Shown here one piece after another: positions 62,654 through 64,000 of a stretch of 64,000 nt of DNA. The stretch comes from Reticulitermes speratus (Eukaryota; Arthropoda; Insecta; Blattodea; Rhinotermitidae): the NCBI GenBank assembly GCA_021186555.1, contig JAJKFL010000007.1, forward strand, positions 4,028,501 to 4,092,500, read 5' to 3'. The translations under genes were made by a program, and so were the position numbers. The notes beneath the pieces are model-generated. The model was not told where the DNA came from, ran no database searches, and saw only the letters and a program-made list of their open reading frames with translations. Position 1 is the stretch's first letter, and the number at the start of each line of letters is the position of its first letter.

Positions 62654-62735
62654 TACAGAGTATACACAAAAGAATGGTGCGGTTTTAATAGTGAACACTA
62701 TTAAAACCGCACCATTATTTTGTGTACGCCCTGTA
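62654..62735. mobile_element. Hairpin MITE, 82 bp
   Basis: Nearly all of the element is two inverted arms: TACAGAGTATACACAAAAGA, ATGGTGCGGTTTTAATAGTG, AA, then the complement ending TTTTGTGTACGCCCTGTA. Only a few mismatches lie near the ends. It sits at a TA. The ACAGGGxGTxC end type suggests a mariner/IS630-related origin. Confidence 0.85.
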
Positions 62736-63510
62736 TAATACGCCATTCGCAACACTCAGACCAACAAAATGCACAGTATTGTTACTTAGATGTTCATAAT
62801 ACAATATCACATGGAATATTCATACATGTTTCGATTCCCAAGGGATCATCATCAGGGAACCAACCAAAGCAATACTGCATAAAACTAAATTAGCAACTGT
62901 TGTACACAGTAGACGTGAAGTAGAACAGTCTAGTAGTTAGAAGGTAGACAATTCTCTGTAGTATAGTTTTATAGATGTACTGTATCTTGGTGTCAGTGCC
63001 CAACAAGCAAAATAAATTTAACAATATATGAATATCAGAGTAATATTGCACAGAACAAATGCAGCAATATGGTTCAATATAATGTGTAGCCAACAAAAGA
63101 AACAACCGGTGTAAAGAATCTTGAATGCAACCCAAAGATATTGGACTGGTTTCAACATGCCAATGGACAGGCATATAACGGCCTTCCTTTTGTGCGTATA
63201 ATACATTATTATTTATAAAAATGTATAATAACAACAGTTTTTCAGACATGATAGATACACGCGTTAATTCGTATGATATGCCGTTTAAAAAATACCTCTT
63301 CGTACAGAAACGTGGCGTTAGGTCGCCTTCGCATTCTTCAGCGTGTTAATATCGCGTGACGGGTAACCGCAGTACACCCTGCCTCTGGTGGCAGTTTCAA
63401 TTACAGTGGTCTGCCCACAAGAACATCCACACACCGCAGTTTCGGTGCGGCGCCTCTGCAGAAGTGAGACTCAGCTTCGATTAATCGTTCGTACATTCTT
63501 CTGAAACGAA
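62736..63510. other. Unassigned, with a solo ribozyme-family motif
   Basis: At 62815-62862 the - strand reads UUCC, CUGAUGA, U, GAUCCCUUGGGAAUC, GAAAC, AU, GUA, UGAA. The core is exact and stem II good with one bulge, but stem I pairs badly. The remaining sequence, including a 119-codon - frame at 62890-63249, is unrecognised. Confidence 0.45.
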
Positions 63511-64000
63511 CAGCTACGACTGTGACCGAAGTACAGGCACTGCAACACAGTTTCACACAAACAACAGCTACGACTGTGACCGAAGTACAGGCACTGCAAC
63601 ACAGTTTCACACAAACAACAGCTACGACTGTGACCGAAGTACAGGCACTGCAACACAGTTTCACACAAACAACAGCTACGACTGTGACCGAAGTACAGGC
63701 ACTGCAACACAGTTTCACACAAACAACAGCTACGACTGTGACCGAAGTACAGGCACTGCAACACAGTTTCACACAAACAACAGCTACGACTGTGACCGAA
63801 GTACAGGCACTGCAACACAGTTTTACACAAACAACAGCTACGACTGTGACCGAAGTACAGGCACTGCAACACAGTTTCACACAAACAACAGCTACGACTG
63901 TGACCGAAGTACAGGCACTGCAACACAGTTTCACACAAACAACAGCTACGACTGTGACCGAAGTACAGGCACTGCAACACAGTTTCACACAAACAACAGC
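63511..64000. repeat. 54-bp tandem array running off the window
   Basis: The unit contains CAGCTACGACTGTGACCGAA, GTACAGGCACTGCAACACAG, TTTCACACAAACAA. Nine near-identical copies are visible and the array continues beyond 64000. Because 54 is a multiple of three and stop-free on the - strand, it gives 18-residue repeats (KLCCSACTSVTVVAVVCV) in frames of 195 and 173 codons. Only one substitution (TTTTAC for TTTCAC) was noticed. Confidence 0.95.

Noticed and set aside
63401..63992. 195- and 173-codon ORFs on the - strand as repeat proteins
   Set aside because: Two frames are open over the same 54-bp array and nothing favours one. They run off the window edge.

Overview
The window reads as repeat-rich intergenic DNA from a large animal genome, most likely an insect and probably a cockroach (Blattodea). 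That assignment is an inference from the style of the repeats: tRNA-derived SINEs with a GGTCTAAGGCG box A, and LINE tails ending in GYGPVVRQTT, which I remember as abundant in cockroach sequence. No database search was possible. There are no operons, ribosome binding sites or dense long ORFs, and I recognise no host protein-coding exon, functional tRNA or rRNA. The longest open frames lie inside tandem repeats whose unit lacks stop codons, or in the antisense of dead retrotransposons.

Most of what can be named is mobile or tandem DNA. (1) At least five tRNA-derived SINE families, called A, C, D, E and F here. Family A is the commonest; several insertions keep flanking target-site duplications. 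Some A copies carry an extra module (B) between tRNA head and body, once in triplicate. (2) Eight LINE remnants, almost all only the extreme C-terminal part of ORF2, from older (several stops) to younger (one frameshift at 47850-48277). (3) DNA-transposon debris: two related hAT-type elements, another hAT-like element, pogo-like MITEs, several inverted-repeat MITEs and the 3' end of a mariner/IS630-type transposase gene. (4) Eleven sizeable tandem arrays with units of about 28, 29/75, 45, 50, 54, 62, 64, 69, 20 and 103 bp, and a decayed array of about 141 bp.

The most interesting layer is a dispersed set of about 18 short motifs built as CUGANGA, a stem-loop, GAAAC, a very short helix, then GUH. 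This is the core of a type I hammerhead ribozyme. In the best copies (22343-22384, 22678-22719, 61661-61703, 61941-61983, 18489-18531, 410-449, 43563-43603) the bases before CUGA also pair with those after the predicted cleavage site. Many sit in head-to-head inverted pairs 0.1-0.5 kb apart, forming large palindromes. This suits terminal repeats of Penelope-like elements or related non-autonomous retroelements, but no reverse transcriptase or GIY-YIG domain of that class was seen.

Layout: 0-3 kb, ribozyme-like end, 29/75-bp array, composite SINE, pogo MITE. 3-9 kb, five-part SINE, LINE scrap, decayed palindrome, 28-bp array, LINE tail. 9-13 kb, a MITE grown into a satellite, the 141-bp array, a palindrome. 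14-20 kb, SINEs, a ribozyme-like end, a LINE tail. 20-23 kb, 62-bp array and two palindromes. 24-29 kb, SINEs, hAT element, MITE, LINE tails, 69-bp array. 30-33 kb, 64-bp array and second hAT copy. 34-42 kb, SINE-rich, with two palindromes. 42-48 kb, transposase scrap, palindrome, 45-bp array, youngest LINE tail. 49-55 kb, long-TIR MITE, 50-bp array, nested MITE. 55-64 kb, SINEs, LINE zinc-knuckle remnant, the best palindrome, a hairpin MITE, and a 54-bp array running off the end.
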